From: Streptomyces sp. KMM 9044
GTDB taxonomy: Bacteria; Actinomycetota; Actinomycetes; Streptomycetales; Streptomycetaceae
DNA: 64,000 nucleotides
Assembly (NCBI RefSeq): GCF_024701375.2
Contig: NZ_CP113910.1
Coordinates: 3,100,001 to 3,164,000, forward strand
Direction of reading: 5' to 3'
The translations under genes and the position numbers were made by a program. Shown one piece after another: positions 28,503 to 37,444 of this stretch (position 1 is its first letter; every line of letters begins with the position of its first letter). The notes under the pieces are model-generated. The model worked only from the letters and a program-made list of their open reading frames with translations. It had not been told where the DNA came from and did no database searches.

Positions 28503-29127
28503 GACCTGCGACTTCTCCGACCTCTCCGACATCTCGGACTCGGGCTGCGAGTGACCTGTTCAGGGTAGGCCAGGCGCGGGCGGGGAGCCGGGGGCCACCG
28601 AGACCCGCGGCGGTCCCGGTGAGTAATCCGGCCCCACCTGCCCGTACCACCTGTTCGTACAACCATTTCGCATGCCTGTTCAGTACGGTCGCCCCGCGCG
28701 GCCGTTCACGGGCTCGGGTATCCGGCCACCCGCAGCGGCATCCGGTCCCGAATCGCCCGTGATCTGCGAAACTGGCGTGGGAGTGCACACAGCTCACCGG
28801 CCCGGGGCGGCCGGATGCTGGGAAGGACCCGCGGGCAGATGCGACACCGTACGTTTCGGCGTGCGGCCGTGGGGGAGGTCACTGACACGATGATCAGGTT
28901 GCGCGGCGGGGCCACGCGGCCTAGAAAAGTAGTCGGGTGGAGATATGCATCGCGGTGGCGGACTGGGCGAGGGAACCGACGACCTCGGCCCTCGGCGTTC
29001 CCGGCGGGGAAAGCACCGGCGCGAGGCGGAAGAGGTGGACGAGGCCCGTCGGGCACACGGTGCTCCGGGCGAGGCCGAGTCGATCAGCCCGTCGAGTGCG
29101 GGAAGCAGGAGTGGTGGGCGAGTGGGG

Positions 29128-29559
29128 GTGACCTACAAGTATTTCGGCGCGCCGGACGGCGCCACCGCCGCCCGCGTCCCGATCTCGATGCGCCCCGAGG
29201 AACTCGGCGGCGACGAGCTCGGCATGAACGGCATGTTCACCAAGATCAAGCCGGAGACGATGGCCGCCATGGTCCTCACCGGCATCGAAGGTGTCCCCCT
29301 GCACAAGGTGCCGCCGCTGGAACTGGTCGTCCTGCACCCCGACTACGCGGTCGTGAAACTCCCGATGACCGTCGTCGACCCCCTCCGCGGCATAGGCGAG
29401 GAAGCGGTGGGCGCGGCCGCCTTCATCTGGTCCACCGTCCCGGACCGCGGCGGCCCCCGCGACGCCTTCAACGTCTACCAACTGCTGCACGAGTGGCAGG
29501 ACTTCTCGCATCGGCTGCACGAGGCGGGGCATCAGGCCTACTGCCTGGTGTGGCCCTGA
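29128..29559 (+). CDS. Unknown protein (opening VTYKYFGAPDG), intact member of a duplicated pair
   Basis: 143 aa if started at GTG 29128, where the sequence becomes protein-like (YKYFGAPDGATAARVPISMRPEELGGDELGMNGMF). An upstream ATG at 28945 would add a basic, low-complexity leader I distrust. No signal peptide or helices. The C-terminus WQDFSHRLHEAGHQAYCLVWP is repeated as an orphan fragment at 45472-45540 with similar flanking DNA. Function not recognised. The 28503-29127 gap upstream shows no other gene. Confidence 0.65.
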   Translation: MTYKYFGAPDGATAARVPISMRPEELGGDELGMNGMFTKIKPETMAAMVLTGIEGVPLHKVPPLELVVLHPDYAVVKLPMTVVDPLRGIGEEAVGAAAFIWSTVPDRGGPRDAFNVYQLLHEWQDFSHRLHEAGHQAYCLVWP

Positions 29560-29676
29560 GCCGGGGTTTCGCAGGGGCCGGGCGCGGGTCTTCGGGCCTC
29601 GCCCTTTTTCGTTCCGGGGAGGGGCCGTCGGACGGCCAGGACATACTGAGGGCACGTTGGTTTCGCCGGGGGCGGT

Positions 29677-29756
29677 GACTCTGTTGCTCCATTGCGGAGA
29701 GTGACGCCGGTCCGTCGACGGGGCGGCGTCACTCTCCGCAATGGAGCAGCAGAGTC
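29677..29756. repeat. 32-bp near-perfect inverted repeat
   Basis: The arms 29677-29708 and 29725-29756 are complementary over 32 bp with a single G-T mismatch and a 16-nt loop. It follows the unknown gene by 118 bp, could terminate transcription on either strand, or could be what is left of a small transposable element. The rest of 29560-29980 holds no gene I can support. Confidence 0.9.
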
Positions 29757-29980
29757 AGCAGGCGACGCAAAGCACCACCGATGCTTCCCTGCCGCCACAC
29801 CTGCACCGCAAGATCAGGCCCCACCACCCACCCGGGCGACCCCACGACGATCAACGAGAACGTCGGAGGCCGAGGGGGCCTAGAAATACCTGAACCACGA
29901 TAGACCCCGTCGGCAGTGGGGTCCGGAGCAGGGGTGACCGGTCGGCCTCGGCCTCCGATCACCCGTACGCCTCGGTCAGG

Positions 29981-31741
29981 TCAGGTCAGGGGGAACAATT
30001 CGAAGCGGTCGAACGTCATCCAGTGGTTGCCGGAGGCGGCGTTCTTCCCGACGACCTTGAACTGCAGGGTGTGTTGACCGACCGTGAGGGGGAGGTGACC
30101 GAAGGTGGTCCGGTAGTACTCCGCGGCGGTGCCGTACTCGTCCTGGGGCGGGCCGAAGGCCTTACCGTCGACGTAGAGCTGGAAGAAGCCCCGGTTCGCC
30201 AGCCTCTTGAGATAGGCGCTGAGCTCATAGCGCCCCGTGGCGGGCACGTTGACCGTGTAGGTCACGGACTGGCCGACTGCGGTGGACTCCACGGCGCTGG
30301 CCTGGCCCGCGCTGGCTCCCTCCTCGGCGAAGTTGCGGCGCACGACGCCCGAGGTCGAGGTGACGGGCAGCGACTCGGCCTCGTAGACCGTCCTGGGGCT
30401 GCCCGCGATGACCGGGCTGACGTCGAAACGCAGCGAGGCACTGGCCGGCAGCGCGGGCAGGCTGATCCGTGCCGTGTTGCCGGTGACCGTGTAGTCGGCC
30501 TCCAGGACCTTGACCGGGTTGGTCAGCTGCGCGACGTCGTCGAAGCGGGTGGCGCGAAGCCGGATCTTGCCGCTGCGCTGCAGGGCGGCGGGAATGTTAC
30601 GCAGGTCCAGGGTGACCGTGTGCGCGGCCGCGGTCTGGTTGCCTATCAGGCCGGTGGAGCGGCGCTGGGCGGTGTCGACGGCAGTGAAGGCGTCCACGGT
30701 GGCCTCGGCGGACGACGTGGTGCGCGCGAGCCGCCCGGTCATGTCCTTGTAGGTGTTGTAGTTCCACCACACGCCCCGGGGCAGGGCCGCGCTCCGGGTC
30801 GCGGCGTTGCCCAGGGTCGCCACGAAGGCCGGGTTGTCCCCGACCCACTCCCAGGCGGAGTAGAGCCCGTCGGTCAGGCCGTTGGGCACGCTGCGCTCGA
30901 ACTGGGCGAGATAGCGGACGTTGACGCCCGCGTCCCACGCGTCCGCCTTGCCGTATCCGGTGCCCTGGTACTCGGTGATCGCGATGGGCATCGGGGCGAT
31001 GCCGTTGTCGATCATCCACTGCTTGATCTGGGCGGTGTGCCCCGGGATGTCGGGCGCGCCGGCGGTGAGCTCGTGCCAGGACAGCACCTCGGGCAGGCAG
31101 TCGTTCTGCTTGCAGTAGGTGAGGAACTGCGTGAGCCGCGCGAAGTTGTAGCCGGACAGTTCCGGCGCCTGCACCTTGAGTGCGGGGTCACGGGCCTTCA
31201 GGGTGTCGTAGGCGACGTTGTGCGCGGCGAGGTAGCTGGTGAAGGGCCGCGCGGTGGTGTTCCACTGCAGGTCCGGTTCGTTCCAGGTGATCCAGGATTC
31301 GACGTCGTAGTCACCCGTCTGCGCTTCGTCGTAGACGCTGTTGACGATCTTCCGCCAGCGGTCCTGGTCGCCGCCGTCTCCCGGCCGGTAGCTGCGGTCG
31401 GGGTGGTTGGGGTCAGCGACGTAGTAGTAGACGCCGACCTGCAGCCGTGCGCCGGTGTCCTTGACGCGGTCGTAGGTGGGGTGGTCGAACAGGCTGGGCA
31501 GGTTCGGGTGGTGGTCCGCGCCGCGGATCGCCCGGACCTTGACGCCGTCGATGAGGTACTGGGCGGGTGAGGTGGCGTCGATCCCGTGGAGATAGCCGCT
31601 GGCGACCTGGTTGGACGGACCTACGTCGGCGCCGTAGTCCACCGTCACCGTGATCGAGTCCGCTTGCGCGGGTGTCACCCCGACCAGGGTGCTCAAGAGC
31701 GCCCCGGCCACGGTCGCGGTGAGCACTTTGAGGATTCTCAT
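29981..31741 (-). CDS. Secreted glycoside hydrolase, clan GH-A-like, with C-terminal carbohydrate-binding module
   Basis: 586 aa. Signal peptide MRILKVLTATVAGALLSTLVG...AQA, cut near residue 27. The TIM-barrel region has a putative acid/base Glu155 in ITWNEPDLQW and a putative nucleophile Glu257 in IAITEYQG, 102 residues apart as in clan GH-A (GH39- or GH5-like). A beta-rich linker follows, then a CBM6/CBM35-like module from about residue 450 (TVYEAESLPV...GRYELSAYLKR...GNHWMTFDRFELFPL). Substrate not deducible. It is the last gene of the sugar operon (86 bp after the cupin gene) and would release the glycan that the ABC system imports. Confidence 0.85.
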   Translation of the reverse strand: MRILKVLTATVAGALLSTLVGVTPAQADSITVTVDYGADVGPSNQVASGYLHGIDATSPAQYLIDGVKVRAIRGADHHPNLPSLFDHPTYDRVKDTGARLQVGVYYYVADPNHPDRSYRPGDGGDQDRWRKIVNSVYDEAQTGDYDVESWITWNEPDLQWNTTARPFTSYLAAHNVAYDTLKARDPALKVQAPELSGYNFARLTQFLTYCKQNDCLPEVLSWHELTAGAPDIPGHTAQIKQWMIDNGIAPMPIAITEYQGTGYGKADAWDAGVNVRYLAQFERSVPNGLTDGLYSAWEWVGDNPAFVATLGNAATRSAALPRGVWWNYNTYKDMTGRLARTTSSAEATVDAFTAVDTAQRRSTGLIGNQTAAAHTVTLDLRNIPAALQRSGKIRLRATRFDDVAQLTNPVKVLEADYTVTGNTARISLPALPASASLRFDVSPVIAGSPRTVYEAESLPVTSTSGVVRRNFAEEGASAGQASAVESTAVGQSVTYTVNVPATGRYELSAYLKRLANRGFFQLYVDGKAFGPPQDEYGTAAEYYRTTFGHLPLTVGQHTLQFKVVGKNAASGNHWMTFDRFELFPLT

Positions 31742-31827
31742 CGTTGAGATCTCCCTTCGGTTGTCGTGCGTGAGGGTCTGCTCGCCCTGTCCTCCGTCAC
31801 CGGGACGAAGGACAGGGGTTTCGGGGG

Positions 31828-32529
31828 TCAGGTCATCCGGTAGGTGTCGAGGCGGCCGCACATGCCGAAGGCGCGATCATCCGGAGCCGGGGCGTCCGCT
31901 GACATGACCTGCGCCTCCCGCAGGTGGGAGCTGTCTGATTCCAGCAGCGCGTCGATGTGCCGGGAACTGGCCGCGACCGCCGCCGCGGGGCCGGCAGTGA
32001 CGATGTCACGCCATGCGGCCGCCCGTGGCCGTACCAACGCCGCGGCCTGGCGGTAAAGGGTGAGGAGCGGCTCGGGGTTGCCGTCGGCCAGGTGGTCGCG
32101 CAAGGTCTGGAACCCGGCGACGGCCAGATCCCGTCGGCGCCGGGCGGAGCCTTCGGGGTCGGCGGGGTCCAGGGTGGCGGCGGCGCGGTAGCGGTCGGCG
32201 TCGGCCAGCACATCGGGCGGGAAGGTGAGGACGGCGTCGCCCGCCTCGGGCAGGCCGGCGTTCTGCATCACCACGATCACCCGAAGGCCGCCGTGGTTGA
32301 CCGCGCGGTGCACCGTGCCCGGGCTGAACCAGGCGACGGTGCCCGTCCGCAGGGGTACGGAGGTGTACCCCTGCGCGGTGAGGGTCTGCAGTTCACCGCC
32401 GCCCGCCACGACGACATAGCCCTCGGTGCAGACGGTGTGCAGGTGGGGTGACCCGCCGTGACAGCCGTCGGCGGCCTCCCAGGGGTAGACCTCCAGCCCC
32501 GAGAGCCCGGTGCCGCCGGGGAAGGTCAC
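31828..32529 (-). CDS. Cupin-domain protein
   Basis: 233 aa. Both cupin motifs can be read: HLHTVCTEGYVVVAGG (H-x-H-x4-E-x6-G) and GTVAWFSPGTVHRAVN (P-G-x2-H-x3-N), giving three His and one Glu for a metal. The helical C-terminal half is not recognised. GTG at 32529 overlaps the stop of the DUF6807 gene. In a sugar operon it may be an isomerase, epimerase or dioxygenase, or only a sensor domain. Confidence 0.82.
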   Translation of the reverse strand: MTFPGGTGLSGLEVYPWEAADGCHGGSPHLHTVCTEGYVVVAGGGELQTLTAQGYTSVPLRTGTVAWFSPGTVHRAVNHGGLRVIVVMQNAGLPEAGDAVLTFPPDVLADADRYRAAATLDPADPEGSARRRRDLAVAGFQTLRDHLADGNPEPLLTLYRQAAALVRPRAAAWRDIVTAGPAAAVAASSRHIDALLESDSSHLREAQVMSADAPAPDDRAFGMCGRLDTYRMT

Positions 32530-33440
32530 CACGGGTGCTCCTTGAGGTGTCCGGTGATGGCGGCGCGGTCCCACAGTCCGTCGGCGACGACGATCCGGGA
32601 GTGGCGTCGCAGGACGTCCCCGTCGGGCAGGACGAGTTCCTCGTGGAAGGCCGGGGACGGGGCGACGGCGGGGAACGGCTCGCTGCGCACGAACCAGTGG
32701 GTCCGCCCCTCCTCGCCGGGGTCCTGCTCGAAGACGAGCGTGGAGGCCGCGTCGACCTCGTCGTGCGGGGAGGAGTACGCGAGCCACGACGCGGAGCGGC
32801 CCATGACCTCGCCGCCTTCGAGGTCCCCGTCGGCGAGAACCGTGCCGTGGGCCATGTCCCGCGGGCCGCGCCAGAACAGGCCCGTGTAGCCGGCGTCGGG
32901 CCTGCCCGCCGTGGTGGGGCTGCCGATCTCCAGGTCGCGGCCGCTCACGTTGGTCAGCGCCGTGCCGAAGCGCAGCTCCCACGCCCCCGCGGTCGTGTCC
33001 ACGTCGTGAACACGCAGGGTGCGCACCTCGGTGAGCCATTCCTCGCCGTGCGCGGTCACCCATGTCACCCGCTCGGCCAGCACCAACTCCTGCCCGTCGC
33101 ATTCGATTTCGTCGAAGCCCTCGTGCCTCAGACGCCCGACATTGTCGAGTTGGACGTACCCGTGGCCGGGTGCGGAAGCGTCGAAGGTCGGCCCGCCCCA
33201 GAAGTTCTGTCCCGAGACGTGCGACAGGGTCATGGCCAGCCCTTTGTGCCAGCGGTGGTCGTGCGGCCGGTTCGCCGTGACGGCCTGACCGCCCAGCGTG
33301 CGCAGAGGGTGCAGGTACGGCGCGGGGCACTCCGAGGGGATCGTGTCGGAGTCAAAGGTGTAGCGCAGCAGTTCCACCCCGTGCCCGGTCAGGCTGAGCG
33401 AGGTCTCGTCGCGGCTCAGTTCCAAGGAGGACAAGATCAC
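32526..33440 (-). CDS. DUF6807 (PmoA-like) protein
   Basis: 304 aa, no signal peptide. Typical family stretches: ECPAPYLHPLRTLGGQAVTANRPHDHRWHKGLAM, NFWGGPTF, and the late GRSASWLAYSS and GLFWRGPRD. The many conserved His (NRPHDHRWH) suggest a metal or sugar site. GTG at 33440 overlaps the oxidoreductase stop. Such proteins are often encoded next to Gfo/Idh dehydrogenases in glycan-use loci; the biochemical role is not established to my knowledge. Confidence 0.82.
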   Translation of the reverse strand: MILSSLELSRDETSLSLTGHGVELLRYTFDSDTIPSECPAPYLHPLRTLGGQAVTANRPHDHRWHKGLAMTLSHVSGQNFWGGPTFDASAPGHGYVQLDNVGRLRHEGFDEIECDGQELVLAERVTWVTAHGEEWLTEVRTLRVHDVDTTAGAWELRFGTALTNVSGRDLEIGSPTTAGRPDAGYTGLFWRGPRDMAHGTVLADGDLEGGEVMGRSASWLAYSSPHDEVDAASTLVFEQDPGEEGRTHWFVRSEPFPAVAPSPAFHEELVLPDGDVLRRHSRIVVADGLWDRAAITGHLKEHPW

Positions 33441-34564
33441 TCGCTTTCGGTGGAGGAGCAGGACGGGCTGGGGGCCCAGCCGTCGGTGTCGCCGTGCAGC
33501 CGGTGGTAGAAGGGGTCCGCCGGAGTCAGGTCCGCGCGCGCGACGGTGGTACGCGTGAACGCCGAGCGGTAGACGGCGGTCACCAGCTCCAGCGTGCGCC
33601 GACCGTCCGCACCGCTCACCGGGGGTCGCTCGCCCCGGTCGTAGGCGTCGAGCAGGGCGGTCAGCTGGGCGGCGTGGGAACTGGGTTCGTCGCCGGCGGG
33701 AGCCGACCAGCGGGCGATGCGCTCCTGGTCGTCCACATGCGGGGCCGGGGTGTAGGTCCAGTCGTCGTTGCGGTAGCCGTACAGGTGCTCGACCTCTACG
33801 GTGGCGTCGGTGAGGTCCACGCGGATGTAGCTCTCCTCGCGCGGGGACAGCACGCTGTTGACCACGGTCGCCAGCGTGCCGCTGTCGAACCGCACGATCG
33901 CCATCGAGACGTCCTCGGTCTCCACGTCGCGGTCCAGTCGGCCCGCCATGGCGGTCACCTCGCTCCAGTCCCCGAGCAGCGCCAGCAGTAGGTCCATCTG
34001 GTGGATGCCGTGGCCCATGGTCGGACCGCCGCCCTCGCTGTCCCAGGTGCCGCGCCACGGCACCTCGTAGTAGGCGTGCGAGCGGTACCAGGTGGTGCTG
34101 CAGTGCGCGACCAGCGGGCGGCCGAGGCCGCCGGAGGCGATCAGATCGGTCGCGTGTCGACCCGCCGCGCCGAAGCGGTGCTGGAACACCACGCTGGCGT
34201 AGGCGCCGCCCAGCCGCTCGGCCTCGGTGATCAGGTCGTACTCGGCCAGGGACAGACAGGGCGGCTTCTCCAGCCATACCCAGGCACCCGCCAGCAGGCA
34301 CTGCCGGGCCTGTTCGGCGTGCAGGCTCGGCGGTGTGCACAGGTGCACCAGGTCCGGCCGGGTGTTCTTGAGCATCTCTCCCAGATCCGTGTAGGAGCCG
34401 GGGATGCCGTGGGTGTCGCAGAACGACTTGACACGGTCGGGGTCGACGTCGCAGGCGGCGACGACCTGTACGCGATCACCCTGGGCGGCCAGGGCGGGCA
34501 GGTGCGCACCCTCCGCTATGCCGCCGGTGCCCACCAGGGCGACCCGTACGGGTTTGTTCGTCAT
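33437..34564 (-). CDS. Gfo/Idh/MocA-family oxidoreductase
   Basis: 375 aa. Rossmann fold with GTGGIAEGAHLPAL (residues 12-25), the EKP motif in WVWLEKPPCLSLAEY, and the C-terminal substrate domain including GGPTMGHGIHQMDLLLALLG (the conserved D/H-x3-H pattern). It would oxidise a sugar or sugar derivative with NAD(P). ATG 34564 lies 12 bp after the permease stop, in operon with the ABC genes. Confidence 0.93.
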   Translation of the reverse strand: MTNKPVRVALVGTGGIAEGAHLPALAAQGDRVQVVAACDVDPDRVKSFCDTHGIPGSYTDLGEMLKNTRPDLVHLCTPPSLHAEQARQCLLAGAWVWLEKPPCLSLAEYDLITEAERLGGAYASVVFQHRFGAAGRHATDLIASGGLGRPLVAHCSTTWYRSHAYYEVPWRGTWDSEGGGPTMGHGIHQMDLLLALLGDWSEVTAMAGRLDRDVETEDVSMAIVRFDSGTLATVVNSVLSPREESYIRVDLTDATVEVEHLYGYRNDDWTYTPAPHVDDQERIARWSAPAGDEPSSHAAQLTALLDAYDRGERPPVSGADGRRTLELVTAVYRSAFTRTTVARADLTPADPFYHRLHGDTDGWAPSPSCSSTESE

Positions 34565-34575
34565 GGGGCTACTCC

Positions 34576-35418
34576 TCAACGGCGGTTGCGTGCGGCGACG
34601 GATGTCGGGTCGACGAACCGCAGGGCGATCATGAGCAGGACGAGCGTGGTGAGCATGTACACGACGGCCATCGCGTCGATCTGCTGCGAGGGAAGTTGGC
34701 CTGCCTGCAGCGATGCCCCGAACAGGGCCACGACGATGGTCTGGCTGTTGGGTCCGGCGACCAGGAAGGTCAGCTCGAACTGGCCGACCACGCGGACCAG
34801 GACCAGCACACCGGCGGCCAGCAGGCCGGGAACCATCAGCGGGGTCAGCACCCGCAGGAACACCTGGCGCATCCCCGCGCCGAACACGCGGGCGGCGTCC
34901 TCGACGCGTGGGTCGATCTGGTCCACGAACGGGATGAGGACCAGGACGGCGAAGGGAAGCGCCGGCACCAGGTTCACCAGCACGAGCCCGGCGATGGTGT
35001 CGTTGAGCCGCAGCTGGTACACCAAGGTGGCCAGCGGCACGGCGTAGCTCATGGTCGGGATGACCTGGGGCACCAGGAACAGCACCAGCACCAGGCGCTT
35101 GCCGGGGAAGTCCAGCCGGGACAGAGCGAAGGCCGTCGGGATCGCCACCAGGAGCGACAGCGCCACCACGGCGACCGCGACGATCAGCGTCGTGGTCAGC
35201 AGACTCGGGAGGTCGAAGTAGGACCATGCGCCGGAGTACCACGTGGTGGTGACCTGTGCCGGCAGCCACCCGCTGCTGAGCTGCTGGGTGAACGACGCCA
35301 GGACGACCACCAGCACAGCGACCAGCAGACCGCCGATGAACGTCCACAGACCTGTCCAGGTGACCGCACCGGTGAGAGTGAAGGCGTGACGGCGGCGCGC
35401 GGTGATCTCGGCGGTCAT
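34576..35418 (-). CDS. ABC transporter permease (second)
   Basis: 280 aa, six membrane helices. The EAA loop is RVEDAARVFGAGMRQVFLRVLTPLMVPGLLAAG, where the ATPase docks. It most resembles PotC/ThiP-type permeases of the polyamine/iron/phosphonate class rather than CUT1 sugar permeases. Overlaps the first permease by 4 bp. Confidence 0.92.
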   Translation of the reverse strand: MTAEITARRRHAFTLTGAVTWTGLWTFIGGLLVAVLVVVLASFTQQLSSGWLPAQVTTTWYSGAWSYFDLPSLLTTTLIVAVAVVALSLLVAIPTAFALSRLDFPGKRLVLVLFLVPQVIPTMSYAVPLATLVYQLRLNDTIAGLVLVNLVPALPFAVLVLIPFVDQIDPRVEDAARVFGAGMRQVFLRVLTPLMVPGLLAAGVLVLVRVVGQFELTFLVAGPNSQTIVVALFGASLQAGQLPSQQIDAMAVVYMLTTLVLLMIALRFVDPTSVAARNRR

Positions 35419-36338
35419 CCTTTACCCCCTGCGGTCGAGCCGCGGTAGAGCTTGCTGCGCAGTGCGAAGACCAGTCCGATCACCATCAGTTGGATGACCG
35501 CCATGATGACCGCGGTGGCCGACGCGGTGGCGTACTGGGCGTTGGTGTACTCGGTATAGGCGATCTTGGACAACACCCGGGTGGGGCCCGCGTCGTTGCC
35601 GACCAGGGTCGCCGAGGGGAACACCCCGAACGCGAGCACGAACGACAGACAGAACGTGATCGTCAGCCCTGGCAGCAGGAGCGGCAGCGCGATCAGCCGG
35701 AACCTGGCCCGGGCGTCCGCGCCCAGCACGGCAGCGGCCTTCTCCAGACTCGGGTCGATGCCCGAGGCGTAGCCGAGCATCAACAGGAACGCGAACGGGA
35801 AACCGCTGATCACCAGTGACAGCAGTACGCCGAGGAAGTTGCCGGTCAGCGCGAGCGGCTCGTCGACCAGCCCGACAGTCAGCAAGGCCTTGTTGAACCA
35901 GCCCGCCGGGCCGAGGAAGTTGTTCATCGCCGAGGCGACGAACACCGTCCCGAGCGTCATCGGGATGAGCACCACGGCCGTGATGACCCGCTTGCCCCGC
36001 ACCGGACCCCGCATCCGGTACGCGATGGGCAGCGCGGCCCCGACGTTGATCAGCGAGGCCAGTAGCGCGAGTTGCAGTGTGATGAGGAGGGACTCACGGC
36101 TGCCCTGGTTGTCGACCAGGCGGTTGTCGAAGAACGCCTGGTAGGCCGAGAGCGGACCGTCCTTGCCCTGGAACGACAGTCCGAGGCCGTAGAACAGCGG
36201 GTAGACGAAGAACACCAGCATGAACAGCACGCCGGGGACGACCAGCCACAGCACCGGGGTGATCCCCCGCGCACGGGCCCACCGGCGCACGGCGCCCCGG
36301 CCGCCGGCACTCCGCGAGTTCGCGACGACGGCGCTCAC
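35415..36338 (-). CDS. ABC transporter permease (first)
   Basis: 307 aa, six helices starting GITPVLWLVVPGVLFMLVFFVYPLFYGLGLSF. The EAA loop is DPSLEKAAAVLGADARARFRLIALPLLLPGL. PotB-like architecture. Its ATG overlaps the ATPase stop, so ATPase and both permeases are made together. Confidence 0.93.
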   Translation of the reverse strand: MSAVVANSRSAGGRGAVRRWARARGITPVLWLVVPGVLFMLVFFVYPLFYGLGLSFQGKDGPLSAYQAFFDNRLVDNQGSRESLLITLQLALLASLINVGAALPIAYRMRGPVRGKRVITAVVLIPMTLGTVFVASAMNNFLGPAGWFNKALLTVGLVDEPLALTGNFLGVLLSLVISGFPFAFLLMLGYASGIDPSLEKAAAVLGADARARFRLIALPLLLPGLTITFCLSFVLAFGVFPSATLVGNDAGPTRVLSKIAYTEYTNAQYATASATAVIMAVIQLMVIGLVFALRSKLYRGSTAGGKG

Positions 36339-37444
36339 GGCTGTCCACCACTCGCGACCAGGGCGAGCTCCTGCGCTCCGAGCTCCGCGTCGGAGGGGAA
36401 GACCTGGATCCGCTCCGGCTTCACGTTGGCGTCGACGACACTGCCCGGTGAGAGAGGCTCCAGCGAGTAGGCATGCACCACCGTGCCGTCAGCGGTGCGC
36501 CCCTCGACCGCGAACGTCCGCCCTTGGTACTCGCACACCCGGACCGTGAGCGGGATCGGCCTGCTGGTCTTCTGACCACCGATGAGCAGGTCGTCCGGGC
36601 GAATCATGGCCACCGCCTCGCCGTGGGCCCCCTGCGCGCGCCCACCGGGGAACGCCCAGCCGAGGCCGGCGATCTCGACGGTTCCCGCCGCCATGCGGGC
36701 CGGAAGCGCGTTGCGGTAGCCGACGAACGCGGCGACGAACGCGTTGGCCGGGCTCTCGTACACCTCCGACGGAATGCCTATCTGCTGCACCACGCCGCTG
36801 CGCATGACCACCAGCCGGTCGGCCAGGGACAACGCCTCGGCCTGGTCGTGGGTGACGTACACGGTGGTGAGGCCGAGCTCCTGGTGCAGCAGCCGGATCT
36901 CCGTGCGCATGTCCAGCCGCAACTTGGCGTCCAGGTTGGACAACGGCTCGTCCATCAGCACGAGCCGGGGCTCGACCACGATCGCCCGGGCGATGGCGAC
37001 CCGCTGCTGCTGCCCGCCGGAGAGCTGCCCGGGATGCTTGTCCGCCTGCTCGCCCAGCTGCACGAGGTCGAGCGCCTTGCGGACCCGCTCGACCCGCTCG
37101 GCCTTGCCCACCTTGCGCATCCGCAGCCCGAACGCGACGTTCTCGGCGACGGTCAGGTGCGGGAACAGCGCGTAGTTCTGGAAGACCATGCCGAAGTTGC
37201 GCTTCTCCGACGGCAGCGTGTCCACCTGCTGCTCGTCGATCCAGATCGATCCGCTGGTCGGGTCCAAGAGCCCCGCCAGCAGGTTCAGCGCGGTGGATTT
37301 GCCGCAGCCCGACGGACCGAGGAAGGCGATGAACTCACCCCCCTTCACGGTAAGGTCGAGCCCGTCCAGAGCGGTGAAACCATTGGGGTAGCGGCGGCCC
37401 AGCCCGTCGATCCGCAACTCGCCGAACGTTGCCGCGCGACTCAC
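36335..37444 (-). CDS. ABC transporter ATP-binding protein (PotA/FbpC type)
   Basis: 369 aa. Walker A GPSGCGKST, Q-loop FQNYALFPHL, signature LSGGQQQRVAIARAI, Walker B RLVLMDEPLSNLDA and H-loop VYVTHDQAEA are complete, followed by a TOBE regulatory domain. GTG at 37444 overlaps the solute-binding gene stop. Most Streptomyces sugar ABC importers lack an ATPase gene and borrow MsiK, so a dedicated ATPase in a sugar operon is notable. Confidence 0.94.
   Translation of the reverse strand: MSRAATFGELRIDGLGRRYPNGFTALDGLDLTVKGGEFIAFLGPSGCGKSTALNLLAGLLDPTSGSIWIDEQQVDTLPSEKRNFGMVFQNYALFPHLTVAENVAFGLRMRKVGKAERVERVRKALDLVQLGEQADKHPGQLSGGQQQRVAIARAIVVEPRLVLMDEPLSNLDAKLRLDMRTEIRLLHQELGLTTVYVTHDQAEALSLADRLVVMRSGVVQQIGIPSEVYESPANAFVAAFVGYRNALPARMAAGTVEIAGLGWAFPGGRAQGAHGEAVAMIRPDDLLIGGQKTSRPIPLTVRVCEYQGRTFAVEGRTADGTVVHAYSLEPLSPGSVVDANVKPERIQVFPSDAELGAQELALVASGGQP

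Noticed and set aside
28503..29127. Search for a gene or RNA in the 625-bp gap upstream of the unknown gene
   Set aside because: Only short low-complexity frames; no tRNA-like fold or conserved motif found by eye.
29729..29962. Possible small minus-strand gene ending LLTLLLHCGE
   Set aside because: It ends inside the 32-bp inverted repeat, has no convincing ribosome binding site and no recognisable domain.
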